Source: Parachlamydiaceae bacterium (GTDB lineage Bacteria; Chlamydiota; Chlamydiia; Chlamydiales; Parachlamydiaceae). From it: DNA of 9,054 nt. Below the pieces are notes generated by a model. That model was not told the DNA's origin, searched no databases, and worked only from the letters and a program-made list of their open reading frames with translations. Both the position numbers and the translations under genes were made by a program. The stretch is taken from NCBI GenBank assembly GCA_013815395.1, contig JACDGH010000092.1, positions 1-9,054 of the forward strand, written 5' to 3'. This document shows, piece after piece, positions 1-6,084 of this stretch; the first letter of the stretch is position 1; each line of letters begins with the position of its first letter.

Positions 1-1
1 C

Positions 2-712
2 AGACTGGAAGATGGCTCCTTAGTCAAAATTCCCCATGAACAGTTTGATCCACACTTCTTTGGTTTATTAAAACATGTTGTCTTTAAGAATAAGGATAAA
101 ATGAAGTGGGAGGATCAAGACAAAAAATTGATCTCATCGGATTTCATAAGCACTATTTTGGATCATCCCAAACTTAATCAATACATTCCGCTACTTCGGG
201 GATATAAGGATTTTAATATTTTTGTAATGAAAATCATTACAAATATTGAAAATAAAAGTTATCAATCGCTTGGGTATGAAATTTCTGAAAAACTGGGAAG
301 AGATCTGATTATTCCATTTTGTTTTATTGACAAGCCATTCTCTTTAAAATTAGATGGAGAGTGGAGGTCTTTTACTTCTTCTGATCAAGTGAAAAGAATG
401 GTAAGTGCTCAAATAGTTGTAAAAGATCAAGTTGTGCAAATTCTTGCGGATAGTTTTCTAACAGATGAGATTAAAGAAGAAAAGATATTACTTTTAATTG
501 ATGAGGCCATAGATCTTTTTCAATCTCTTTGGAGAAGAGGCATTTTTGATCTCGATGCCAACATCATGAGTGACATGGGGTATTATCCCACTACAAGAGG
601 GCAAAATCGCTTAATGGTGCTCGATCCTGGAGAAATGCTTAATGATCCAAGTAAGATTAATCCCTCACTTTTGCGCAAACAGATGACGCAACGCTATGAT
701 TTTAAAGAATGA
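2..712 (+). CDS. C-terminal part of a protein-kinase-like protein (5' end outside window)
   Basis: The frame is open from the window's left edge (it reads RLEDGSLVKIPHEQFD before the first ATG at 101), so the gene is taken as 5'-truncated and not as starting at 101. The visible 236 residues are mostly helical and charged. Near the C-terminus, the segment around nt 539-630 reads RRGIFDLDANIM, then about 20 residues later LMVLDPGEM. This spacing resembles the catalytic loop (H/Y-x-D-x(4)-N) and the metal-binding D-x-G of protein-kinase-fold phosphotransferases, with FDLD and DPG in place of HRD and DFG. The kinase N-lobe would lie outside the window. The gene ends in TGA at 710-712, but the same frame continues open into the next gene, so this may be the first part of a split gene. 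The kinase reading is an inference from motifs; the substrate is unknown and a pseudokinase is possible. Confidence 0.55.
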   Translation, partial: RLEDGSLVKIPHEQFDPHFFGLLKHVVFKNKDKMKWEDQDKKLISSDFISTILDHPKLNQYIPLLRGYKDFNIFVMKIITNIENKSYQSLGYEISEKLGRDLIIPFCFIDKPFSLKLDGEWRSFTSSDQVKRMVSAQIVVKDQVVQILADSFLTDEIKEEKILLLIDEAIDLFQSLWRRGIFDLDANIMSDMGYYPTTRGQNRLMVLDPGEMLNDPSKINPSLLRKQMTQRYDFKE

Positions 713-769
713 AAAATCTTATTAAAGCAGCTTGGCAATCGCGGGGAAACGATTCTTGAACAATACCAA

Positions 770-2548
770 TTGAAGATGACGGGTTTTATAGATCAAATCG
801 AAGAGGATTTAAAAAAAACCAAAGATCTTCAAATTTTTGGGGAAGATCAAAAAAAAGAAGGAAGTGATTTTTCTCTAATAATGCCTACCCTTGCCTCTCT
901 TCCTAAAGTTCACCCTACGACTATTCATCAAAATAAGACTAGAGAGTATTTTGAACGCAGCAAAACCGGGTTTCATGTCCCTTACAACAGAGGCATTCCT
1001 TCCATTAATTCTGATGCAGCTCCATCTTATCCATTTATTTGCTGTGTTCCTGATAGTGCATCAACGCATTCAAGAAGCCCTGCCGAAATGCTTGTTTCCA
1101 CGGAAAAAGGATCGATCGGTCCAACTTTTAAATCCTTAGATCAGTTTGACGCAAATTGGTTAAATCCTAAAACCCCTAGTAACTTGGTTATTTTGGATGC
1201 AGGTTTGGCAACACGTTCTTCCTTACTGAAATTTGCAACTGAAAGGGGAACTAAAGGTGATCTTCAATTAGAAGGTAAGCCAATTTACGAACACATTGCA
1301 ACTAACTTTTCAGAGCTATTATATTCCTACCTTCCTGAGGGGTACGTGGTCATGGCATCGAGTGATGATTTAATTCATTTTTCAAAGGTAGATTGTCAAG
1401 CAATTCATGACTATTTCCATCCAGCCAAAGACCGAAATGCGCCCGGATTTTTCTGGACTGAAATACCGAATTACGATGAAAAATATTTGCCACATACAAT
1501 TGTAGATACGATTCGAATGATTCAAGACCCTGCTATTGTTGAGCTTAGCGGAACAATTCTTAAACAAATTCCTATTTTAAAAAGCGTTGTCCAGGCTGGA
1601 AATATAAAGTTTATTTTACAAGATCTTTCGAACACTTTAGAAAAAATAGTTCCATTTATTCTCGAAAAAACTTCTCAAACATTATCAAAAATATCCGTGG
1701 AAGAAGGTCTGATTCCGGGATATGCTATCATCGCAGATCTTTATCAACAGTTATTGCAGTATCAAGCAGCAGAAAGGTTGAATGGATTAAAAACGCCTTT
1801 TTTTATGATCTTTAAAAAAGAGTTTTTAGCTGATTTCAAACAAAATATTCTGCCCCTTCTCCCACCCTCTAATTATCTTGATATTACATGGGAAAGCATT
1901 TTGATAAGAGGAATAAAGATGGATAAGACCATCTGGATGTATAGTGGGAGGCCATCCGCTATCTCATCAAAAGAGTGGGCCAATATTTGGGAGGCTATTC
2001 AAACTTTAAAGGTTAAACATCACATTAAAGTGGATTGCTCCAGCCAAGGCTCATTGCGGAGTGCTAAATTAAAATGGCAAAATTTTGACGATCCTTATTC
2101 TTTATTTTTGTTTGCCAAAAAAACATATCAATCTAGAAAAAAAATGGTTTGGAATCAAAATAAAGTAAAGATGATTTCCGATCGACGCAAGCGCCAACAT
2201 CAGGGAAATATAGAATCGAATCTTAAGGGAACTGTTGTATTATTAAATTCAAAAATTGAAGGCAAGATAGTAATTGAGCCAAAAAGAAAAATGGACTCAA
2301 AAAACAAACGTTTTGAATCCTTATTTTATCATGTTCAGTTGCCTGCACATTCCACACTTCACATCCCCCCGAATCATTTGGTGGTGGGGGTCAAAGGCAG
2401 AATTTTTTCAATAAAAATGGGAATGATTTCTAAAGAAAAACTCAAGGTTTCGTCGGTTTACCTATATGATCAGGAAGGGCATCCGTCTTTCTTCTCTAGC
2501 TTTGTTGAATTTCAAAAAGCTTTATCACAGAAGTCATTAACAGTCTGA
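770..2548 (+). CDS. Nucleotidyltransferase-like protein, possibly fucose-1-phosphate guanylyltransferase type
   Basis: 592 aa from a TTG at 770; an ATG at 776 is equally possible. Neither has a clear ribosome binding site, and the frame is open back to 713, so the start is uncertain. After a polar N-terminal part (residues 1-135), residues 139-151 (LVILDAGLATRSS) look like a worn nucleotide-binding loop of sugar-1-phosphate nucleotidyltransferases (L-x-A-G-G-x-x-x-R). Next come LEGKPIYEHI (167-176) and EGYVVMASSDDLIHF (190-204), which match the 'asks for a sugar-P / ASGD' strand pattern of fucose-1-phosphate guanylyltransferases. Residues 483-550 alternate short beta stretches (GTVVLLNSKIEGKIVIEP, then LPAHSTLHIPP and VVGVKGRIFSIKMG), as in the C-terminal beta-helix and end-cap of that family. 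The expected role would be forming GDP-fucose or another NDP-sugar in the cytosol. The loop has D and A where active enzymes usually have A/G-G, so activity is doubtful. Its 3' end overlaps the convergent gene by 37 bp. Confidence 0.55.
   Translation: MKMTGFIDQIEEDLKKTKDLQIFGEDQKKEGSDFSLIMPTLASLPKVHPTTIHQNKTREYFERSKTGFHVPYNRGIPSINSDAAPSYPFICCVPDSASTHSRSPAEMLVSTEKGSIGPTFKSLDQFDANWLNPKTPSNLVILDAGLATRSSLLKFATERGTKGDLQLEGKPIYEHIATNFSELLYSYLPEGYVVMASSDDLIHFSKVDCQAIHDYFHPAKDRNAPGFFWTEIPNYDEKYLPHTIVDTIRMIQDPAIVELSGTILKQIPILKSVVQAGNIKFILQDLSNTLEKIVPFILEKTSQTLSKISVEEGLIPGYAIIADLYQQLLQYQAAERLNGLKTPFFMIFKKEFLADFKQNILPLLPPSNYLDITWESILIRGIKMDKTIWMYSGRPSAISSKEWANIWEAIQTLKVKHHIKVDCSSQGSLRSAKLKWQNFDDPYSLFLFAKKTYQSRKKMVWNQNKVKMISDRRKRQHQGNIESNLKGTVVLLNSKIEGKIVIEPKRKMDSKNKRFESLFYHVQLPAHSTLHIPPNHLVVGVKGRIFSIKMGMISKEKLKVSSVYLYDQEGHPSFFSSFVEFQKALSQKSLTV
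2512..2548. other. 37-bp tail-to-tail overlap of two convergent genes
   Basis: The stop of the plus-strand gene (TGA at 2546-2548) lies inside the last codons of the minus-strand gene, whose stop (TCA on the plus strand, 2512-2514) lies inside the plus-strand gene. Both ends are read as coding in opposite directions and no terminator hairpin is visible here, so the two transcripts should be complementary at their 3' ends. Confidence 0.8.
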
Positions 2549-3906
2549 GCAGGAGTTGCTAATCTTGCATCCAAAGTCAAAATAGGGTCTGGAACTGCAA
2601 TTGGTGAAGGAAAAGATTGTAGAGGTGGTTGTTGCCAGCACTTTAGAGATACATTATAACCAAAAAAACTCTCGTAGATAGGGGTTTTCGTTACAGCCAC
2701 ATCCCAGTATCCTGGAACATATTTTGCTAATGGCTCTATTATTGTCTTAGTTGTCGAAGTAGCTTGATCAAAGACTTGATATTTAACAGATTCAGTTTTG
2801 TAATAACCTTCAATCCAAACATCAGTTTTTGTCACTAATGTATTAGTCTGAATATTCTCAATGACGAGATTCCCTTCAGGAAGCTCTTTTAATACAAGAT
2901 CGCCATATTTTACGCGGTCCATGCGCCAACGAACGTTAAAATTTAGATTTTTTTTAATATAAATTTCTGCTTTAGGTAATCCATGCTTTTTTAAAAAAAC
3001 ATTTTGTTGCTGATCAGTATAAATATTTTTACTGCTATCTATGATATTTTGATTTTGTGAGTTCAGTTGATCGAGGGCGCATTTGTTCAATTTATCGTAG
3101 TACATTTCTTGGCAGCATCGAACTATGCGTTGGGTTGCGAGAAGTAATAACCCGAGGCAGTAAGATGTGAGAAGATCTTCACTTACAGTTTTAGCTTGTT
3201 CTATTAGATAGTCTTGAAGATTAGAAAAACGTTTATCTTTTTGTGCAACCAAAATTGTTTTCAATGTTCCTGCAGAAATTCCTATAATGCCTAGAGAAGC
3301 ACCTATGCCTGTAGAAACAACTGCAAGGGGATTAGAAGTAGCGGTCAAAGTTGCTAGAGAAGATCCTACTAAGCCTACACCAAGACGCGTCCACGTTTCT
3401 GGCTTTATCAATGCATTCACAAGTTCAACTAGCAATTTGACTATTTTGACAATAGCCTTCATTGGATGAATTACTATTTCAGTAGATGTCAAAACTGCCA
3501 TCTTAATTATATTACCCATCAAACGCAAAATATTACGGGCTGACTTTAAAGGCAGTTTAGCAAGGAATGTGGCCAATTGTGAAAACCAATGACTTTGTCC
3601 ACTATCATCGAGCCAAGTATTAAATTTATCCCAATTTGTATTAGGAGAACTTAATTCTTGTGAAATTTTTTTTATCATTAGATCGTAAGAATTTTGAATT
3701 TCTAAAGGAGGGATCCATTTATCAAGTACAGTATCCCAGTCATCTAGTTTTTTAACTACTCGCTTATGAAATTGAATGTAGGAAGTATCTAATTCATGAA
3801 AATTGATTTTCATAAAAAAAGAGTCTGGGGATTTTTTTTCCTTAGGTTGATCTATAATAGAAAAATTAACTTGATTTTTTTGGTAAATATCAATAGGTAG
3901 CGACAT
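2512..3906 (-). CDS. Unrecognised membrane protein with a bilobed, Inc-like hydrophobic segment
   Basis: 464 aa. The ATG at 3906 is preceded by TTAGGATTAAA, an AGGA-type ribosome binding site at good spacing, which supports the start. The N-terminal 110 residues are soluble and charged, with no Sec signal peptide. Residues 112-168 form amphipathic helices rich in Leu, Ile and Lys. Residues 174-219 are a long hydrophobic stretch of two lobes divided by a short TSNP turn, followed by another hydrophobic segment at 247-262 ending in Arg and two Cys. The C-terminal 200 residues are soluble, with many aromatic and beta-prone residues (for example VWIEGYYKTESVKYQVF, PGYWDVAVTKTPIYESFFGY). The two-lobed segment resembles chlamydial inclusion-membrane proteins, where such a hairpin inserts into the host vacuole membrane. 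That is an inference; I recognise no family. It is a single gene, convergent with and overlapping the upstream plus-strand gene. Confidence 0.8.
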   Translation of the reverse strand: MSLPIDIYQKNQVNFSIIDQPKEKKSPDSFFMKINFHELDTSYIQFHKRVVKKLDDWDTVLDKWIPPLEIQNSYDLMIKKISQELSSPNTNWDKFNTWLDDSGQSHWFSQLATFLAKLPLKSARNILRLMGNIIKMAVLTSTEIVIHPMKAIVKIVKLLVELVNALIKPETWTRLGVGLVGSSLATLTATSNPLAVVSTGIGASLGIIGISAGTLKTILVAQKDKRFSNLQDYLIEQAKTVSEDLLTSYCLGLLLLATQRIVRCCQEMYYDKLNKCALDQLNSQNQNIIDSSKNIYTDQQQNVFLKKHGLPKAEIYIKKNLNFNVRWRMDRVKYGDLVLKELPEGNLVIENIQTNTLVTKTDVWIEGYYKTESVKYQVFDQATSTTKTIIEPLAKYVPGYWDVAVTKTPIYESFFGYNVSLKCWQQPPLQSFPSPIAVPDPILTLDARLATPAQTVNDFCDKAF

Positions 3907-4168
3907 TTTAATCCTAATTGTCTGAGTAATGATTGATGATTTATAGATTATTGATATTAAGAATTTATAAAGAAAAAAGAAAAGGCTGGAATAACTGAAT
4001 TCAATTTTTTATGCTAATGTTTGCGTAAAGAATATTAACATGTTTTTTATACAAAAAAGGGATTATTCTGAGAAAAAAGCGCATAAATCCTAAATGGAAG
4101 TTATGCGCTTATGACGAAGCGGCCTAAATATTGAATTTTCATCTTAGAAACCGCTGCACAATTAATTT
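3907..4168. other. Intergenic region, AT-rich, with terminator
   Basis: 262 bp between two minus-strand genes with no credible ORF. The half near 4168 holds two tandem hairpins just after the upstream gene's stop: an imperfect one (AGCGG near 4118 against CCGCT near 4150, with an inner CTAA/TTAG pairing) and the perfect terminator stem at 4077-4110. The half near 3907 should contain the promoter of the 464-aa protein gene. It has several A/T-rich -10-like hexamers, but none with a matching -35 at a convincing distance, so no promoter is called. Confidence 0.6.
4073..4110 (-). terminator. Rho-independent terminator of the 251-aa protein gene
   Basis: Read on the minus strand, AAGCGCATAA (4110-4101), a 14-nt loop and the exact complement TTATGCGCTT (4086-4077) form a perfect 10-bp stem. 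It runs straight into six T residues (4078-4073), the first two being the last two bases of the stem. It lies about 60 bp after the stop of the minus-strand gene ending at 4169. In the plus direction no T-run follows, so it works for the minus strand only. Confidence 0.8.
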
Positions 4169-4924
4169 CTAAATCTTCTGTTCTCCTGTCTTCATGCTAG
4201 CAGGGTAATCAAACTTAATATTTTTAGAACTAACAATTGGGAAAGTTCCACTCATCGAAAACCAAGTTACCGATTGAATAATTTTACTAATTTGTTTACA
4301 TAATTCAGGATCCTCTTTTTCCATATGTATTATAGCAGAGCCCTCGATACCTGTGCCGCATGTTTTTGGCCCCGTCCACTTTCGTTCCAAATTAATATTT
4401 ATTGTTTGATCATTTCCTAGAAACTGCATCACTGTTTTACTATTAGATTGATTATTTTGTTGTTTCGGGCTAAAAAAATGTTGTACACTTTCTTCTGAAA
4501 GGACTTTCGGATTAAATTGAGAAGGGGGAGCTAGATCAATTTCTGCAGCTTCCTGAGGAGGGTATTTATCGACAAATTTGATAGTAGTCTGTACCGGAAA
4601 CTTCCCAAGCATGGTAGTGGTCGAATCTCTAATAAGCTTTTCAATTCTTCCCTCTAAATTAGGATCTCTACACTCCATTCGCAATTCTGCAGAAAGTTCT
4701 CTAAGGTCCTTTCCATTGTGTTTATGCCAGATTTTCGTAAGAAGAAGATCTACTTTATTTGGTTTTTCATTTGATTCGAATGAAAAAACACTAACATAAG
4801 TCTCTTCTCTAAAGGCTGTAGAGGCTACTTCAGAATGAGTAGACTTAATAGCAGATTCGAGGGCTTGAAAAGGTTGTCTAAATGGATCAAAGGATTGCCT
4901 TGATTGACTAAAAGCTGGTTCCAT
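4169..4924 (-). CDS. Unrecognised soluble protein with an internal domain duplication
   Basis: 251 aa. The ATG at 4924 follows a strong Shine-Dalgarno (CAGGAGAAAGAAT), which fixes the start. There are no membrane segments. The first 50 residues are polar and rich in Ser, Gln and Phe (MEPAFSQSRQSFDPFRQPFQ), as is common in type III secretion substrates, though not diagnostic. Two related halves follow: residues 57-121 and 175-240. Each has a beta strand, then E-x-x-DP-x-L-x(4)-I-x-K-(L/I)-I (84-98 and 202-216), then G-x-FP-(V/I) and IKF-x(0-3)-YP. A Gln/Asn/Pro-rich linker (about 125-170) separates them. The family is unknown to me; the duplication is directly visible. A possible promoter lies just upstream and a clear terminator just downstream, so it is probably transcribed alone. 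Confidence 0.8.
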   Translation of the reverse strand: MEPAFSQSRQSFDPFRQPFQALESAIKSTHSEVASTAFREETYVSVFSFESNEKPNKVDLLLTKIWHKHNGKDLRELSAELRMECRDPNLEGRIEKLIRDSTTTMLGKFPVQTTIKFVDKYPPQEAAEIDLAPPSQFNPKVLSEESVQHFFSPKQQNNQSNSKTVMQFLGNDQTININLERKWTGPKTCGTGIEGSAIIHMEKEDPELCKQISKIIQSVTWFSMSGTFPIVSSKNIKFDYPASMKTGEQKI

Positions 4925-4961
4925 ATTCTTTCTCCTGAGTAGTGATTAGATGACGATAAGT

Positions 4962-4991
4962 GATATATCTAAGACTATCTATTTATTTCAA
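4962..4991 (-). promoter_or_regulatory. Possible promoter of the 251-aa protein gene
   Basis: On the minus strand, TTGAAA (4991-4986) matches the -35 consensus at 5 of 6 bases. After 18 bp it is followed by TATATC (4967-4962), 4 of 6 at -10. Transcription would start near 4955, giving a leader of about 30 nt that carries the strong ribosome binding site at its end. It is plausible but unproven in such AT-rich DNA. Confidence 0.4.
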
Positions 4992-5040
4992 TTAATTTTT
5001 TTTAAGTTGTCCTGGTCTGGTCAGCTTTGAAACAGTGATT

Positions 5041-5101
5041 GGGGCCTATTTAGCACAACTTAGGTTTGCTAAAAAATTATGCAGTTATGTAGATAGACCC
5101 C
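5041..5101 (-). repeat. Imperfect 61-bp inverted repeat downstream of the membrane-protein gene
   Basis: The left arm GGGGCCTATTTAGCACAACT (5041-5060) and the reverse complement of the right arm, GGGGTCTATCTACATAACT (5083-5101), agree at 16 positions with three substitutions and one indel. Two of the three differences become G-U pairs in a minus-strand RNA, so the fold suits a transcript coming from the gene that ends at 5112. A smaller hairpin (TTAGCA against TGCTAA, 5050-5072) competes with it. No T-run follows, so it is not a standard terminator; it could be a processed 3' stem-loop or a mobile-element remnant. Confidence 0.55.
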
Positions 5102-5111
5102 AAAAAATAAC

Positions 5112-5546
5112 CTACTTATCTATGTAATACCAATTCGATATACCTTTAGTTATAACGCCCCCTAGCAATGCAGTTACCATGAAGGGATCAACATACAAGA
5201 TTCCTTGTAATAAGCTATTAGTAGATTGAAACATAATTCCAACTCCTAAAATCACGACCATAATCCAAGCTGCATTTCGCTCAGCAAAAGCTTCGTGGGT
5301 GGTTTCTCGCTCATCCTTATCGATTCTAATAGCAATATCTAGGCAATCTATCACGATAAAAATCAATACGCACAGCAAGATTCCTATTTGATAGGGTACA
5401 GGAAGTTTTAACCATGTAGTCGCTAAAAAAATAGAAAAAATACTACAAAGAAGAATTCCTATGTAGACCCATCCTTGCCAAGTTGATGGAGATAATCCCC
5501 AACCACTATATTTTCTTCGTTTAAACCACTTGGGATTTCCTAACAT
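5112..5546 (-). CDS. Four-helix membrane protein paired with an XRE regulator
   Basis: 144 aa. The ATG at 5546 has an AAGGAG site overlapping the stop codon of the upstream regulator gene (TAAGGAG), with only 9 bp between the genes, so translation is probably coupled. Four hydrophobic segments are visible at residues about 25-43, 53-72, 92-107 and 120-137, placing it in the inner membrane. The basic start (KWFKRRK) favours a cytosolic N-terminus. Between helices 2 and 3 is a charged cytosolic loop, IDKDERETTHEAFAERNAAW (75-94). The D-x-DERE...H-x-x-AER pattern is typical of small predicted membrane proteins (DUF2178-like) encoded next to short XRE regulators. The biochemical role of that family is not known to me. 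A transport, stress or immunity-type role controlled by the regulator is only a guess. Confidence 0.85.
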   Translation of the reverse strand: MLGNPKWFKRRKYSGWGLSPSTWQGWVYIGILLCSIFSIFLATTWLKLPVPYQIGILLCVLIFIVIDCLDIAIRIDKDERETTHEAFAERNAAWIMVVILGVGIMFQSTNSLLQGILYVDPFMVTALLGGVITKGISNWYYIDK

Positions 5547-5555
5547 GATTTCTCC

Positions 5556-5765
5556 TTAATTTTTAAAAATAAACAATTCGTCGATAGTACTCTTCAAAGC
5601 TTGTGCGACACAATATGCTAATTTTAACGAGGGATTATACTTTCCCTTTTCCAAATAGCTGATTGTTTCACGACTCACTCCAACTTCTTGTGACAATCTT
5701 TCTTGAGTCCAACCAAGTTTAGCACGAAATTCCTTGATTCTTGTCTCAAAATGGGTTGCGTCCAT
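5556..5765 (-). CDS. Small XRE/Cro-family helix-turn-helix transcriptional regulator
   Basis: 69 aa from the ATG at 5765, preceded by AAGGATCACCCA, a good ribosome binding site. An ATG farther upstream at 5879 would add 38 residues, but these show no helix-turn-helix character and would place the promoter and operator inside the gene, so the shorter start is preferred. The whole protein is a single XRE domain: residues 16-46 include GWTQERLSQEVGVSRETISY and then LEKGKYNPS, the classical turn, recognition helix and following loop. The end, STIDELFIF, is the usual final helix of the YozG-type short regulators. It probably binds DNA as a dimer and represses its own operon. Just downstream and overlapping with its stop is the ribosome binding site of the membrane-protein gene, its likely partner. 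Confidence 0.9.
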   Translation of the reverse strand: MDATHFETRIKEFRAKLGWTQERLSQEVGVSRETISYLEKGKYNPSLKLAYCVAQALKSTIDELFIFKN

Positions 5766-5792
5766 TGGGTGATCCTTATGGTAAGATTGATA

Positions 5793-5827
5793 TGAGAAAT
5801 ATATCACATATTGTGAGAAATAGTCAA
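5793..5827 (-). promoter_or_regulatory. Promoter and operator of the XRE/membrane-protein operon
   Basis: On the minus strand, TTGACT (5827-5822, 5 of 6) and TATATT (5803-5798, 5 of 6) are 18 bp apart, a good vegetative promoter. The spacer holds the palindrome TCACA-ATA-TGTGA (5816-5804), directly against the -10. A 9-bp direct repeat, TGAGAAATA on the plus strand, lies at 5793-5801 and 5814-5822, exactly 21 bp apart and so on the same face of the helix. These overlap both promoter boxes, as expected of sites for a repressor, most simply the XRE protein just downstream. Confidence 0.65.
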
Positions 5828-5929
5828 CATTATAAGTTTCTACGGTTTCTAAATCCCTTTTACAGAAATCAACGCCCATTTAAATTCAGAAAATGTGTGT
5901 GTTGTTTGCGAAGGAATTATTGTGGTTCA

Positions 5930-5961
5930 ATGGAATTATGCCGACGTCGGCATAATTCCAT
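5930..5961. repeat. Perfect 32-bp palindrome
   Basis: ATGGAATTATGCCGAC (5930-5945) is followed with no spacer by its exact reverse complement (5946-5961). The GC-rich centre stands out from the AT-rich surroundings. Related pieces lie close by: GGAATTAT at 5913-5920, ATGCTGAC at 5963-5970 (one change from the ATGCCGAC of the palindrome) and ATTATGCC at 5977-5984. It could be a binding site for a dimeric protein, a recombination site or mobile-element end, or a cruciform. As a terminator it lacks a T-run on both sides. Confidence 0.9.
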
Positions 5962-6084
5962 GATGCTGACCTTATGATTATGCCAATCTGTTAAAAGAAC
6001 GGATAATGGTTTTTATTCAATATAAACGTAGTTTAATTTCTTATAGAGGAAGTGCCCGTGGTAAGTGCTCATAAAGTCAGTTGA

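Larger units (their letters stand above)
5766..6084. other. Gene-free stretch with operator, palindrome and half-sites
   Basis: 319 bp between the 316-aa protein gene and the XRE gene. It contains the XRE promoter (5793-5827), a perfect 32-bp palindrome (5930-5961) with nearby related half-sites, and an AT-rich part (5990-6060) in which I see no gene. No rho-independent terminator with a T-run follows the gene ending at 6085. The short repeat AAGTGC at 6050 and 6063 is not convincing. Confidence 0.6.

Noticed and set aside
101..712. Complete gene starting at the ATG at 101
   Set aside because: The frame is open to the window edge with protein-like residues, and there is no ribosome binding site before 101.
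709..759. 16-residue ORF starting at the ATGA overlap with the first gene
   Set aside because: It is very short and has no ribosome binding site of its own; the other frame, continuous with both large genes, is more protein-like.
3287..3469. Plus-strand 60-residue ORF inside the 464-aa gene
   Set aside because: It is antisense to a well-supported gene, has no ribosome binding site and has a composition explained by the opposite strand.
5050..5072. Hairpin TTAGCA/TGCTAA as a rho-independent terminator
   Set aside because: The stem is AT-rich with a bulge, and neither strand has a T-run after it; it is better seen as part of the larger inverted repeat.
5766..5879. N-terminal extension of the XRE regulator from the ATG at 5879
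   Set aside because: The extra 38 residues have no domain character, the ATG at 5765 has a good ribosome binding site, and the extension would bury a well-formed promoter and operator inside the gene.
6050..6068. Direct repeat AAGTGC
   Set aside because: It is only six bases, with no symmetry or context; expected by chance.
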